A stretch of DNA of 64,000 nt, taken from assembly GCA_030248065.1 (NCBI GenBank), contig JASAMV010007625.1, forward strand, positions 62,001 to 126,000, written 5' to 3'. The translations under genes were made by a program, and so were the position numbers. Shown in pieces: positions 37,393 through 49,046 of this stretch. Positions within the stretch are counted from its first letter, which is position 1. The number at the start of each line of letters is the position of its first letter. The notes beneath the pieces were generated by a model. It was not told where the DNA came from and did not search any database. It worked only from the letters and a program-made list of their open reading frames with translations. This DNA comes from Rhynchonema sp. JSB1_4 (lineage: Eukaryota > Nematoda > Chromadorea > Monhysterida > Xyalidae).

Positions 37393-38088
37393 TTTGCTGT
37401 ATTTCTGAATTGAGCAAAAAATTGGCAACAATTTATATGTCACAAATACTTCAGATTTATATGTCACAAATACTTCAGAATCTCCACATAGCGCACGCTG
37501 CCGCAGAGCCGTGAACAGGTTAAGTCAGATCTGACAAACTTGATTGTAAATTTGAGCAGACCAAAAATTGAGCCACGACAATTGTGCAAATAAAAAATAA
37601 CTGCTGGAACTCAACGTAAAATATCCATCAAATCGGTACCTGGTAACATGACCAGACATGGACTTAAAAACCATGCTTTACAGTGAACAATAAAAGATTA
37701 CATCACAATTCCGTTCCCAAAGTTTCATTTGCACCTCATAATCACTTTCGTTACTTACATCTAACAAAAAAACGCACGAAAAAGTCAGTCACCCAGCACA
37801 GCAGAAAAGGCAAGAGAAATAGGCACCGGTATTTGATATGATAGACTCGGGTAATAATAGAACCTACAACAACAATGAACAGAATTGGTAAATTAGCACA
37901 AACAGATAATGTGAAGTAACACCAGCTCACACAGCTCCTGCGAAAGTCCACCAAGAATGAAATCACATGACATTTACAGCGAAACAGATCTCGAGCTTCC
38001 AAAGTCCATTATTTTTCATCCGATATTAAAAGAACACACCAGAAACCTTCAACTTCAACTTTACTCAAATCCCACAAACACATGCAGG
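37393..38088. other. intergenic between CDKAL1 and SMG5 (both minus strand)
   Basis: About 700 bases between the SMG5 stop and the CDKAL1 start. ATTTATATGTCACAAATACT is repeated in tandem near 37433-37470. No exon or foldback is seen. The gap should contain the CDKAL1 promoter. Confidence 0.5.
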
Positions 38089-41000
38089 TCATTTCTTGTT
38101 CTTACGTTGGTGCTGTTCCCACTTGTTGAGAAACAAACGCACATTGTGCACAGCCACACCTGAAAATGTTACATTATCTTTTCTTTTACAATGACGTCTA
38201 ATTGGAACGAAATTAGTAAGGGCTCCACCAGATAGACCCGAAACCCGAAACACGAAATATAAATTTTTTCTATGTCCATGTTTCGGGTTTTGAAAAAAAA
38301 CCGAAACCCGAAACACGAAGCATGATAATCGAAAATGTTTCGACTGACCGTATAAATTGGGCACGTCAGCTACAAGTGGCAAGACCGAAACATTTTCGAT
38401 TATCATGCTTTGTGTTTCGGGTTTCGGTTTTTTTTTCAAAACCCGAAACCCGAAACATGGACATAGAAAAAAATTATGTTTCGGGTTTTCTGGTTTCGGG
38501 TCTATCTGGTGGAGCCCTAACAACAGTTACGCATCTGTGCCGAGCAAGCAAAATGTTTTGCTCCGTGTACATACTTTTCACGCGGAAAGCCCGAAATAGT
38601 TATAAACCGGTATCAAAAAATCTCGGTCCGTATTCAATAAGACAGAAGTAACGAACAATATCGTTCACATTCACAAGAAAAACTATGATCGGGGCCCTGC
38701 AAATTTCGGCCATCAACGAAATAATACAAACAATGGACCGTTGGGCACAAAATCATCGGTCACCGTAAAGTAGGGTTGAGCTGTGTTGTGCGATGCGGAG
38801 AATTCCAATGAACGAATGACTGTCATTTGTGAGACTCACTCCAAATACACTAATATCAAACCAATAAAATAGCTGCAAAGCGCACCTTTCAACCCGGCAT
38901 CCCTGACCGTCTGTTTCAGCTGTTTGTAGCATTTGTCATGCGGTTCATCCTGAGTCAACAAGGCCACAATCGTACTGTTCGCACTCATGGACGAACAGAG
39001 ACCACCCGATACACACAGCATGTCGTGCGTGTCGCTGAAATTGACAGAAATTAGTTACGGTAAAAGCGAAAAAGAGATTTGGTTGGATCGGATGGGTCGG
39101 TCTCCGTCGACTAAAATAATCCGATCCCGAGTTGGATAACGGCCTTGGCATTTGATTTGCAACGACAAAAGGCACACAAGGACACGCCCACGTTGCGACA
39201 CAAACTTGACAGTAATAACAAAATATATCAAGATGTGACTCGGTGACTTACTCATCCATGCCATCTGGTCGTACCACCGACCTCCATTCAGTCAGCTTGT
39301 GTTGTCGTACCCATTTTGAGCCGCGAGACGCCGCTGCCTCCAGCCATCTGAAAGTGGAAAACAGTTCATGCATTTAATTTGTGATAATTAATTACAGCTT
39401 TTGTAAATTAATTTGTTGCAGCAGTTGGCGAAGTAGGATCCATTCGCAACGAAAATTATTGGAGATGACGCAAATGGCGTCTGTCAAGTGGCTCCATTGT
39501 CAGTCGACCTGCACTATTTAGATTGGCAACTTTGACGACACTGGTAAGCTGCATTGGTTTGACGTCGAGAACGGGTGATTCTTGGTTAACTGACAATGCG
39601 CAAATGACTACAGTGCGCGCCAACCTGATCGTGTCTCTCGCATTTGCATCCGACTTTTTCTTCATGTCCAGGTACATCAAAGCATTCGGTGTCACCACGG
39701 TTACAAATTTCTGCGCATCCACTAGTCGGCGCAGAAGTGCGAGCTTGTTGAGCAGAACAGGTGCACTGGGCACCAGATACACCGGGATCCAGTCAATTCG
39801 CGATATGCGCGCTAATTGGTCCTGGCAAAGGGAATCACAACATACATACAGTCGAGACTCCTCACAGACACATGATCGGGTAACGGCATTTTCGGTCACT
39901 ATAACGGACGCTCACACACTCCAACAGAGTGATGAATGGGGGCATTAATCGTATATTGGTGAACGAAATATCCGTCAGACTATAGAGGGTGGCACTGCTA
40001 AGCAATAGGACGACCACTTTGACATTGGTACACTGTATTGCCGTTGCTGAACATGACAGGTACAGCGGTCCCAACGTGGTCGCATTACGTTCAAAGCATT
40101 TTTGAGCACAAGTTGACGACTTATAGTACGGTGGTGTCAATCAAGTTGTCAAATCACATGTATTATTTCTCACGCTCATTTGGGGCTCACGTATTTATTG
40201 CTTGATTTGACTACTTGATCTGACGACAGTACTACTGGCCCAAGTTGACTAACATTTGCTCTCAAACGCGCCATACGCTGCATAATGTCACTGTCGCGCG
40301 TTGTCGTCGCCGGTTGCTGCTGCAATAAAGAAAAATGCGAGATAAAGTGATCTTGCAAGGAAGCATGAACACAATCTCCAACAAACCTGTTGCACGGCCA
40401 TTTCGGTTTCAGCACAACGAAACTGACTCGAGCTTTGATCAAATATGAGCCCGCTGCTTCGGTCCTTGCTCAAATGCAGCGCAGCACTTAGAATATGCTT
40501 GGAGCGCTCGGTTACCTGGAGTAATAAACGGGGATACAACATCTATACAGCGGTCAGCGACATGTGAAAAAACTGATGAGAAACATAAATAAATCTTTCA
40601 AACGACTGAAGCACCTAGCAAAACACATATGAAGTTTGGTCTCAAATTGGTTTCATTACAAAAAACACTGGGAAACAACGGGATGGATTCATATCATTAT
40701 AATCACACACCAGATCCACATAATCTCCAACAAAATGACTCGTCTCGACCGATTGTCTCACAAACGACAACGCTCGCAGTTGGATGTCTTCCGGCAATGT
40801 TTTTAGTGAATTGGGAGATTCCGAATTGTCCTCCAATGTTGACAACACGTTGCACAAGTCGACCAGCGAGGAAAGTGCGCTCATTGTCTCTGGCTGAGAA
40901 CGGAGAGTAAAAATATTTCCGCTAGCACAAGACAAAGCTTGAAGCCATATTGACTTGACGCGGACGTAAAGGCAAACTAGTACACCAACACGAGCCCGAT

Positions 41001-44000
41001 TTCAGAGGTGACAGATTAGTGAAACATTCATGTGTGGCTGCTGATTTGGGAAATGTTACACGTTGAAGAATACAAAATGGGGCATGATGATTTTCTCTTT
41101 CTATTCGTTGCGAATACATGCCACCGTCGAAATCGGGCTCGTGTTGGCGTAGTTTGCCTTTACGCATGCGAATTGAGTGATATTGATACAGGTGGAGAGC
41201 TAATTCTTTTGACCAGCGTCAGATCGTGAAGATTGGGAATAAAAAGCCGCTTTCACGCTGGGCATAATCAGCGCAGAAACACTATCACAAAATGCGGCCT
41301 ACGCAAAAATTTGTCACGTACATGTCAACATCCATCAAAAGCCCTCGTTTGATCAGCTGGTCGCCAAAATTCCTAACTTTTTCTCACCACTCCACACTCC
41401 AGTAACAAACTCCAACTGTTTTACGCACGCACCGTTTTGCGAGCCACGAACACGGCTGGGGGGCTCTCCCCCCCCCGCCCCCGGGTGCGGCCACGGGGTG
41501 TATATGGCCGTCTCTCCCCCTCCCCCTTCCCGTCAGCCGGGGACGCCAGCCACGTCGCTAAATGGTGGTACACGGAAGTGACGGACAATCACCACCCCCC
41601 CACCTTTTCTGGGCTGCTGACAATATGCACTCCCCCCCACACCCCCCCCCCCCCCCCCCCCTTTCCTTTTACAAGGACGAGAATATACTATTTTCTCTTC
41701 CCTTAACATCTCCTCTTTCTCCCCCCCTCTCCCCCTCCTTCCCCCCCCCCTCCCTCTTTTTTTTTCTTTTTTTTTTTTTTTTTTCTTCCTTTCTTTTTCC
41801 CCTCCCCTTCCCCCCCCCCCCCCCTAACTTTGCTTCTATCACTAATTTACGTGCATGGTTTTATGCGTCACTGAGAGCAATAAACCAACCAACACGGCTG
41901 GGTATTGCTTGAGCGCCTGACAGCACACTTTCACAATCATCAGCATCGAGTCAAGATTGGGTGGTAATGGCAACTGGGCTGGCGTCTCGCTTCTGGAGTT
42001 GAAAACAAAATGTAAAAAAGAAAACTAAAGCTGGAGTTATACTTGTCCTCATGTGGATATTTTGTCCACAAGGACAAATCGTTGCATTCGTCATATTTTG
42101 CAACAGGTTGCAGCAATAGGTTAGAAAATTGTTGCTGTTGTTCAGCAGGGATAAGGGAACAACTGATATTCTGGTCAAAGCAGAAGTTCCAACAGTTGAC
42201 AAACTACGGCCAGAACAAAGATTTGTACACGCGGACAAAATGTCCACACGAGGATAAGTATAACTCCACCTTAAGTTGGTTGCAAGACCGGACTGCAAGC
42301 GTACCGCTTCGGAAAAACATTCGTGATATGATAAAAAAATGTGTGTCTCTGAATGGAAGCACGAACAGCACGGTTAATTCACTCACAACATGACTGCAGG
42401 TTTGTGACAACAGTGCTTGCGCAGATAACAAGGATTGGCATCATCAAATGGAGTTGGAAATTCAGCTGTCACAATTCTAACCAACACGGTAGCAAACCGT
42501 TCGACCCCCTTAACGCACCTAACATCGTCATCATCACTGTCTGCAGTCGTGCCGCCTTCTCCATGCGCAATGCCGTGCACCAAGTCCTTGCTGTCCACCG
42601 GTCCAGCACTCGGTTGCACCACTATCGGTTCACTGCTGTCACTGTCGGAGTTCTCGTCGGCCGAACTTAGAATCACCACCTCGTCTGCAAATTTAGTGAA
42701 TCATATGGAAATTTATTCTTCTCCTCTCAGAAATTTGCGGTTTGGTTTTTCAAAATCTCCACGTGACACAGAATGCCTGGTGTCGTTTGTGAATAATTTT
42801 ACGTTTCTTGTATTTTTGAAAAAAAAACGCGAAATCTGGTAGTGCTCATGCGTCATGCCACCGCGTTGCCACTCAAAGCAAGTCAGCATCAATCAAGCCA
42901 ACCTTCACCAGCGGAGCAGCTGTCCGAATTAGTGGCATCGACATCTTCTTGGTCACTTGCGCCTGCAACAAATAACCACACACAATCAGTTTACAATTAC
43001 CTCATTCTTGTCCTGAAACGGAAATACACGAATTTCTCCCATATTGTCAAACCTTCACTGGACATTGAGCGCCGTTTGCGACGCCTGAGCATTGGCGGGC
43101 CACTCTTATTCGCTTTCTGATTCTTTTTGTCACCAATGTGACTATTCGCCGACGATTGCTGTTGTTGTTTCGACGCACCATTTTTCGTTACCACTTCTTG
43201 AGCCACGCTGGCGCTCACATCCGTCAGTTTGTCACAACATTCAGCGCAGACCGATTGCAACAAATAAATGGCCAGAAGGGCAGCTTGCGAGGCGAGTGCC
43301 GACGTGGAGGTCGCGTCTAGATGAAATTATTAATGATCTTTTCAGTTTTTCTATGCAAAAATCCAAAGACGTCGCACCTTCTTGTTTCACAGCGCCAATG
43401 AGCAGCACAACAGCGACTTTGAACAGCAACAACCAATCACAATCATCTGACCGTTTCACATAGGATTGCAGTGTTGACTTTAGCTTGACGCACAACACGC
43501 CCAACCTGGAAAAGAAGCAGTTATTTGTGTCAAACGTGTTTATCGAAAGGATTACATTCGAGTGGGATTACAGGTTGCGCGAAGCAAGTAACTACAGTGC
43601 ATTATCCTGTGTTGCAAGTTGTAGGGCCCTAGGTTCAACTGGTATGCTGCGTAGTCTGTGGTGCAATGCGCCTTCTTTATGGTGACATACCTACCACTAT
43701 CATCAAGCGAGTAGCATCAACCAAGTGACTTTCGGTCCCTCTGGGTACAACTAGTACCCTGTTCCACAGCAAAGCGTCAATTTAACAGTCATTACAAGCG
43801 AGATAAAACGCGGAGTCCCTCCCGTCCATATCTACACAAAAAAGTGTACTCTGACCTAACTTGACTGAAGTTATATGTTGTCACCTCTGGCAGTCACAGA
43901 AAATTGGGAGAGGGAAATTTGATCTTTCTTTCCAGACACACACCTGTCATGTAAGCCACCTTGCGGCAGCTGCAGTAGTGACAGAACGTAGGCACAGGAT

Positions 44001-45842
44001 TGCAGAAATATGTCATGTTGAGATTGACTGGAACAAGGAGATTGCCGATTCTTTTATGTACTCTGACTGAAAACAACACAAAAAGCAACCTAGACTCGGG
44101 CTGGTCACAGTTCTTAAGGCACTTCTGCACAACTAGATTCATGTTGCTGCGCGCCATTTCGAATGGTTCAGGGGCAGAAAGACTGAAACAAAATAAATTT
44201 TGAGAAAAATGGTTCAGAATGAACAAATCATCCGAATACCTAGTTTTTTTCAGAAGAAAAACGAACCAAAGCAAATAATAGTAAATAGCATCGATACCGC
44301 AGTTGTGCTCTCCGTAGAGCGTGCCAAGTTGATTAAAAGGCATGCCTGAAGTGCAAATATAATTGTCGCGCATAATGTTTTGAAGAAATTAGGGCTGAAA
44401 ATTCACCGGTGTCGGGTTTCAGGTGAAGCGCTTGATGATAGTAACTGGCAGATTGCATGCGCTTGGCTTCGACACCAGAAGATGTGCTTTCGAACTCACA
44501 CGTGTAGCGCACTGAAAAATAGGTTCGCACATTTGACATTTTAGAACTTTCCCAGGTTTTTTCATAAAAGCTCGCAAAATTACAACGCACATAAGTCGCC
44601 CATGTAGATGAGAGTGCGATGGGTGGTGTCAAGCAAACATGACAGCAATGCACGTTCGTTCTCATCTGTCGTCGTCGTCGGCTCGAAATCGGAACGGCAA
44701 ATATGGCAAGTCTGAAGAAAAAATAAACTTATTTTCACAACATAGTAATAAAGATAAAAATCATACCGAAAAATAGCCCGATTGTGTGGTTGATTGGTGT
44801 TGGTTGAGATATTTGTCACACAATTGCATCAGAAAGCGATGATAGAAGCCAAACGAAGCTGACAGCATCATGCGCAGAAGACCACGTTGCGATTTTGAGA
44901 GTGTCTGAAAAATTGAAAGCGAAAGAGAATGGCAAGGTTTTGGGTCAATGTCGACCAAGTGCATTGGCGGCCACGACGATGAATTGATGCACAAATCGCC
45001 TCTGAGCTCTGGTCGAAACGATTCGCAAAAGCACGTTTCTGACAGTTCACATTGAATTGGAAGAACTGAGAACCATGTTGGAGAAAATCGCACCATTTGA
45101 AAACTTCTCAGCACTTGTACCGGTTCGTAATGGCACTTTTTCCACAACTGTTCTTCGCTTCGTCTGCCGTACTCAACGGGATTAATGAAAAATAGCCGCT
45201 CGCACGCATCGCACAACCTGAGAAACAATAAATTAAGTTCACATGACAAATGTAGAACTATTATTTGTATTCTTTCTGGCATAAAGCTGAAAATGGCAAT
45301 CCAATGATGCTCGCATACATGTGTATCGGATGTACACCCGCGCTCTGGTTTCAGAAACTTTCGTATCATTCTTCCTAAAGAACACAGAAGAAAAAACGTA
45401 CTTTTCACGCAAAAGAAACGTTTCGGTGCCAAGAACATATTCCACCTTGTCGGTGCCTTTGGCTGCGCCTTGTTCCAAACGTCCCTTACAATCGAGACAC
45501 GTCCTGAAAAACGAGAGCAAGCACAGCTTACTGCATCCTGGGGGACAAAAAGGTCGAAAATATCCCAGGCATAATTTTTGTTCTTTTTTAAAAGTGCAGA
45601 TTTAAAAAAAACAAGCACTTCCTGAAAAAGATTTTTTGTTCTGTTGCAACGCTGTACCTACCAGCTTAGTCAGTCAGCTTCAGCTTCAATCCACAACCAC
45701 AATGTTTGAATAAATGAACCAACTTGTACAGCTTGCGCACGATCGCATCGCGTTCGACGTCTCCTGTGGCACGCAATGACGTGTTCTGCTTCTCAACAAC
45801 TTTCGCGGCCATGCTATTGTGCAGATTACGGATTGATCCCAT
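38089..45842 (-). CDS. SMG5: SMG5 nonsense-mediated decay factor, about 21 exons, one exon split by a SINE
   Basis: EST1-family factor that with SMG7 binds phosphorylated UPF1 in mRNA surveillance. First exon about 45842-45700 (VRKLYKLVHLFKH), then 45503-45402, 45217-45094, 44904-44767, 44711-44591, 44511-44407, 44345-44267, 44182-44090, one unresolved, 43505-43378, 43316-43053, 42962-42903, 42684-42387, 41992-41433 (interrupted), 40893-40711, 40515-40387, 40319-40191, 39821-39625, 39347-39252, 39034-38886, 38159-38089. The 14-3-3-like/TPR part is clear: LREKLCDACERLFFINPVEYG, EEQLWKKCHYE, LIYMGDL, SYYHQALHLKPDTGMPFNQLGTLYG. A basic, Ser/Asp-rich linker follows. The C-terminal PIN domain starts YLVPSAPVLLNKLALLRRL. 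Phases agree from 45503 to 44090 and from 43505 to the stop; the first junction and the 43.5-44.1 kb exon are unsolved. Intron 20 and the 42387-41992 intron hold foldback elements. Confidence 0.93.
38219..38518. mobile_element. 300-bp foldback with CCCGAAACCCGAAAC arms, in the last SMG5 intron
   Basis: From AGGGCTCCACCAGATAGACC to GGTCTATCTGGTGGAGCCCT the two halves are reverse complements over roughly 120 bases each, around a short centre (about 38344-38385). Arms are built from repeated CCCGAAAC / GTTTCGGG. Repeat-filled arms with no coding capacity match the plan of the transposons in the 46-58 kb cluster. The flanks TA/AA do not give a convincing duplication. Confidence 0.9.
41449..41460. 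repeat. target-site duplication, left copy (SINE in SMG5 exon)
   Basis: AACACGGCTGGG, repeated exactly at 41891-41902, flanks the SINE. One copy belongs to the original SMG5 exon, encoding part of YPAVF on the minus strand. Confidence 0.92.
41461..41890 (+). mobile_element. SINE-like retroposon, copy 1, inside an SMG5 coding exon
   Basis: 430 bases flanked by an exact 12-bp duplication. It starts GGGCTCT and ends GAG-CAATAAACCAACC, exactly as copy 2 at 53254-53708 does. Shared interior: GACGCCAGCCACGTCGCTAA, GGTGGTACACGGAAGTGACG and CTATCACTAATTTACGTGCA. Its middle (about 41630-41825) is almost only C and T, while copy 2 has ordinary sequence there. It lies antisense to SMG5. Removing it with one duplication copy restores a 118-base exon in frame. 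Confidence 0.92.
41891..41902. repeat. target-site duplication, right copy (SINE in SMG5 exon)
   Basis: Second exact copy of AACACGGCTGGG, immediately after the SINE end. Confidence 0.92.
42029..42273. mobile_element. MITE-like element, about 245 bp, in an SMG5 intron
   Basis: AAGCTGGAGTTATACTTGTC..CATGTGGATATTTTGTCC at the left is mirrored by GGACAAAATGTCCACACGAG, GATAAGTATAACTCCACCTT at the right. That gives about 45 bases of imperfect inverted repeat, then a weaker continuation. It is non-coding and lies between SMG5 exons 42387 and 41992. Confidence 0.82.
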
Positions 45843-45949
45843 CCATCGATCAACCCAAATCTGGAAAAGAAATCGCCCAATCACACATAATAACGAAAAA
45901 GAAAGAAAAGAAGACAATACGAACTTTTATTTTTTATTGTCAGAAATAG

Positions 45950-47162
45950 AGCCCTCCCTGAATCTCACCCAGTGCAGGCGGGACGGCAACCTAGTGTACC
46001 ACCAAAAATGCGGGGCGGCCAGGGTAGCACGGGGGCCCGAGCAGTGTAGTTCCTGGTCCGGCGGGGAAATTAGTGTACCTACCTCCCTACTTTTTCGGAG
46101 GGGAAATTAGTGTACCTCCCCGGGGGGAAGGGGGGAAGCATAGTAGTGGCTGGGGGGGGGTTGGGGGGTTACCCCCCCCTCTCAGTACTTACCTACCACA
46201 AAACCCGAGGGGGGGTTGGGGGGGTTGAGTACTTACCTCTCACAACTCCAAATCATACCTCTCACAAGCAATTTTATACCTTTTTAAGGCAAAAATCGGT
46301 GTTTTTCGACCTTATTTTCCCAAAAATCGCGGCGCAAACCCACCCATAATACCTATTTTTAGGCGATTTTCGGCGAAAATTTGGAAAAAGTACTATTTTT
46401 ACCTCATTTTTTGGCCAAAATTGTATCACAAAAACGGTGTTTTTTCGCGTTTTTGGGTGACCAAAATCATACCTCTCACGCTTCCGGTCCCAACCCCGCA
46501 TCATACTTACCTCCCACACATGGGCCTGCCACTACACTGGGGGGAAGACCCAAAGTCAGGAAAAAGTCACTTTTTGAGGTAGAAAATTTGACCTATTTTT
46601 ACCCCTTTTTGGAAAAAATTCTTCATTAAAAGGATATTTTGGCGACTTTTGAGAACACTGACCTGGCTGAAAATCACACATTTTAGGCCTAAAATGCAAA
46701 TTTTAGGCCTAAAAATGGCCATTTTAGGCAAAAATTGGGGGAAATTAGTGTACCCAGAGGGGAAATTAGTGTACTAGCAGTGTTGGAGGTGGGGGGTTTG
46801 GGGGGTAGCCCCCCCAGTACAGTAGGTATCCCCCCTCGCCTGGTACAGTAGGTATCCCCCCGATGTTTGGCATGGTACAATAGAACCCCCCGATTTTCAC
46901 CCCGGTACAGTAGGTGTCCCCCCCGATTTTGCCTCAAAAGTGCCAATTTTTGACCAAAATAGCCAAAATTAGTGTAAAATCAGTGGTTTTTACCTCAAAT
47001 TACCCCAAATACTACGTTTTCACACGATTCCACACATAATAAACACATTAAAAATTTTCACCCCAAAACCTAACCCCCCAACCCCCCCTAGGTACATAAC
47101 CCCCCCCCAGGCCATCGGCTCTGGTACAGTAGAGGTATCCCCCCTCTCCGAGCGCGGTACAG
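45950..47162. repeat. left part of the transposon nest: GGTACACTAATTTCCCC and GGTACAGTAGG repeats
   Basis: G-rich and C-rich runs alternate with GAAATTAGTGTACC, GGTATCCCCC and TACAGTAGGTAT units and the shared core (TTTTTAGGCCTAAAATGG-type). GCAGTGTAGTTCCTGG near 46033 is the left end of the CAGTGTAG family. Several damaged elements overlap and I could not assign each border. No gene is present; the open frames are repeats read in phase. Confidence 0.75.
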
Positions 47163-48408
47163 TACCGTATTGTCGGAAATAGAACCCCCCATTAATTGAC
47201 CCCCCCATTAATTGAACCCTCCCTAAATGGCTCGAAATCAAAAATACAACCCCCCCATTAATTGACCCCCCCATTAATAGAACCCCACCCCCAACCTTCA
47301 CCGTACCACAGATTAGTGGTACGGTAAGGCTGTGTTGTTGTGTCAAATGTTGTTTAAGCTTGCGTACACAACAGAATACAGCTTTTTAAGCATAATTGCC
47401 GCTATTAAAGTTAGAAAATACCGAAAACAAGCCATTTTTATGGGCATCAGTAACAACGATTTTTTTCGTCGGGGGGCCAAATGAAAAATATAACCCCCCA
47501 ATACCGTAAAACCTAAAATACACGGGGGGGCTGTATTTTTTCACTGACCCCTTTTAGGGGGGCTGTATTTTTGGGGGGGCTCTATTTTTGGGGGCAGTGT
47601 AGTTCCTGGGGGGGGAGGGGGGGGTCCCCCCCTAAGGTACACTAACCGCCGCGACCAAGGTACACTAGTACACTAACCGCCGCGCCAGGTACACTAACCG
47701 CCTCAATTTTTGCCCAAAATAGGTATTTTTAGGCCTAAAATGGGCATTTTTAGGCCTAAAATGGGTGATTTTTAGGTCAATGATGTCAAAAGTCGCCAAA
47801 ATACCCTTTTTATGGAGAATTTTTTCCAAAAAGGGGTAAAAATCGGTCAAATTTTCTACCTCAAAAAGTGACTTCTTCCTGGATTTGGGTCTTCCCCCCC
47901 CCAGGGAGGTATACTAACCGCCGCACGGAAAAAAGGGGTAGGTACACTAACCGCCGCGCCGGACCAGGAACTACACTGTTTGGGGGGGGCTGTATTTTTT
48001 CGCTGCCCAAAATCTCAAAAAATGTTCCAAAAAATACCCCTAAAATGGAGTTCTGTCAGGGTGTTACTGGTCATTATTGAGTGTTTTTAGGTGCAGATCT
48101 TCCATAAAAGGCTTTACGTCATCATATACTCAACCACAAACGTTGTACACAAGGTGTCTTATGCAAGAACTTGACTTTACGACCCCCAAAGCGGGGAATT
48201 CCAAGTTGGGGGGGGGCTGTATTTTTGGGGGGCTCTATTTTTTCACTGACCCCTTTTAGGGGGGGGGCTGTATTTTTGGGGGGGCTCTATTTTTGGGGGG
48301 GCTCTATTTTAGGGAATACGGTAATTGACCCCCCCATAAATTGAACCCCCCCAAAATGACCCCAGTGAAAAAATAGACCCCCCGGGTTCTATTTCCGACA
48401 ATACGGTA
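47163..48408. mobile_element. TACCGTATT-family inverted-repeat element, 1.25 kb, with nested insertion
   Basis: It starts TACCGTATTGTCGGAAATAG and ends CTATTTCCGACAATACGGTA, an exact inverted repeat that continues into C/G runs. Up to about 47510 it is nearly identical to 52152-52490, including the unique stretch CTGTGTTGTTGTGTCAAATG..CGTACACAACAGAATACAGC. A CAGTGTAG-family element (47595-47978) is inserted in it. G-rich GGGGGGCTCTATTTTT units fill its right half. It has no coding capacity. Confidence 0.85.
47595..47978. mobile_element. hAT-like MITE, CAGTGTAG family, GGTACACTAACCGCC arms
   Basis: 384 bases from CAGTGTAGTTCCTGG to CCAGGAACTACACTG, flanked by an exact 8-bp duplication TTTGGGGG (47587-47594 and 47979-47986). 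CAGTG ends and 8-bp duplications are hallmarks of the hAT superfamily. Arms repeat GGTACACTAACCGCCGCG; the core has TTTTTAGGCCTAAAATGGGC and a CGCCAAAATACCCTTTTTAT stretch. Nearly identical to 57546-57936. Confidence 0.95.
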
Positions 48409-48410
48409 GG

Positions 48411-48576
48411 TACCGTAAAAACCTAAATACAAGGGGGGGCTCTATTAATTCACTGACCCAATTTTCAAAAAATTATTTTCGTTTCTCAGCGAGAGCGTTC
48501 CAAATCCGGTGTTATTTTCGATCGATATTCCGAGGGGGCTCTATTCCGGGGGGGGCTCTATTTAGATTTTTACGGT
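48411..48576. mobile_element. short TACCGTAAAA-family element
   Basis: It begins TACCGTAAAAACCTAAATAC and ends TATTTAGATTTTTACGGTA, an inverted repeat. Arms hold GGGGGGCTCTATT units. Its centre TTTCTCAGCGAGAGCGTTCC is unique in the window. Confidence 0.75.
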
Positions 48577-48607
48577 ATCCCCCCTCCAGAGTACGTCCAA
48601 CACTGTG

Positions 48608-49046
48608 TACCGTAAAAACCTAAATAGAAGGGGGGGGCTCTATTAACTCACTGACCCCATTTTGGGGGGGCTCTATTACGGGGGGGGGCTCTATTCCGGG
48701 GGGGCCTCTATTAATTCACTGACCCGAACCTGAAAAATTGTTCCCAGAAATACCCCCAAAAACCCCTAAAAAGAGGTTTGAAAGGATGTTTTTTCGCTTG
48801 TAATCGCATTTATTCGTGTCTATTCGTCAATAGGAGGCGTATTATGTGCTCTGAACGAACAACAAACGTGCATAAATGTACCTGTACACCACTATCAAGC
48901 CTTAATACACTACAGTATAGGGGATGTTACTTAGGGGGGGCTCTATTCCGGGGGGGCCTCTATTAATTCACTGACCCCTTGTTGGGGGCTGTATTACGGG
49001 GGGGGGGGCTCTATTCCGGGGGGGGCTGTATTTAGGTTTTTACGGT
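48608..49046. mobile_element. TACCGTAAAA-family element, 439 bp
   Basis: Inverted ends TACCGTAAAAACCTAAATAG and CTGTATTTAGGTTTTTACGGTA (last base 49046), with arms of GGGGGGCTCTATTCCGG. The centre (48779-48930, with CGCATTTATTCGTGTCTATT and GAACGAACAACAAACGTGC) recurs inverted at 55205-55385, where it is the core of another copy. Confidence 0.85.

Noticed and set aside
44761..45618. Continuous 285-residue minus-strand frame taken as one SMG5 exon
   Set aside because: Family alignment requires introns at 45402-45217 and 45094-44904; the frame is open through the introns by chance, and the true 45503-45402 exon is in another frame.
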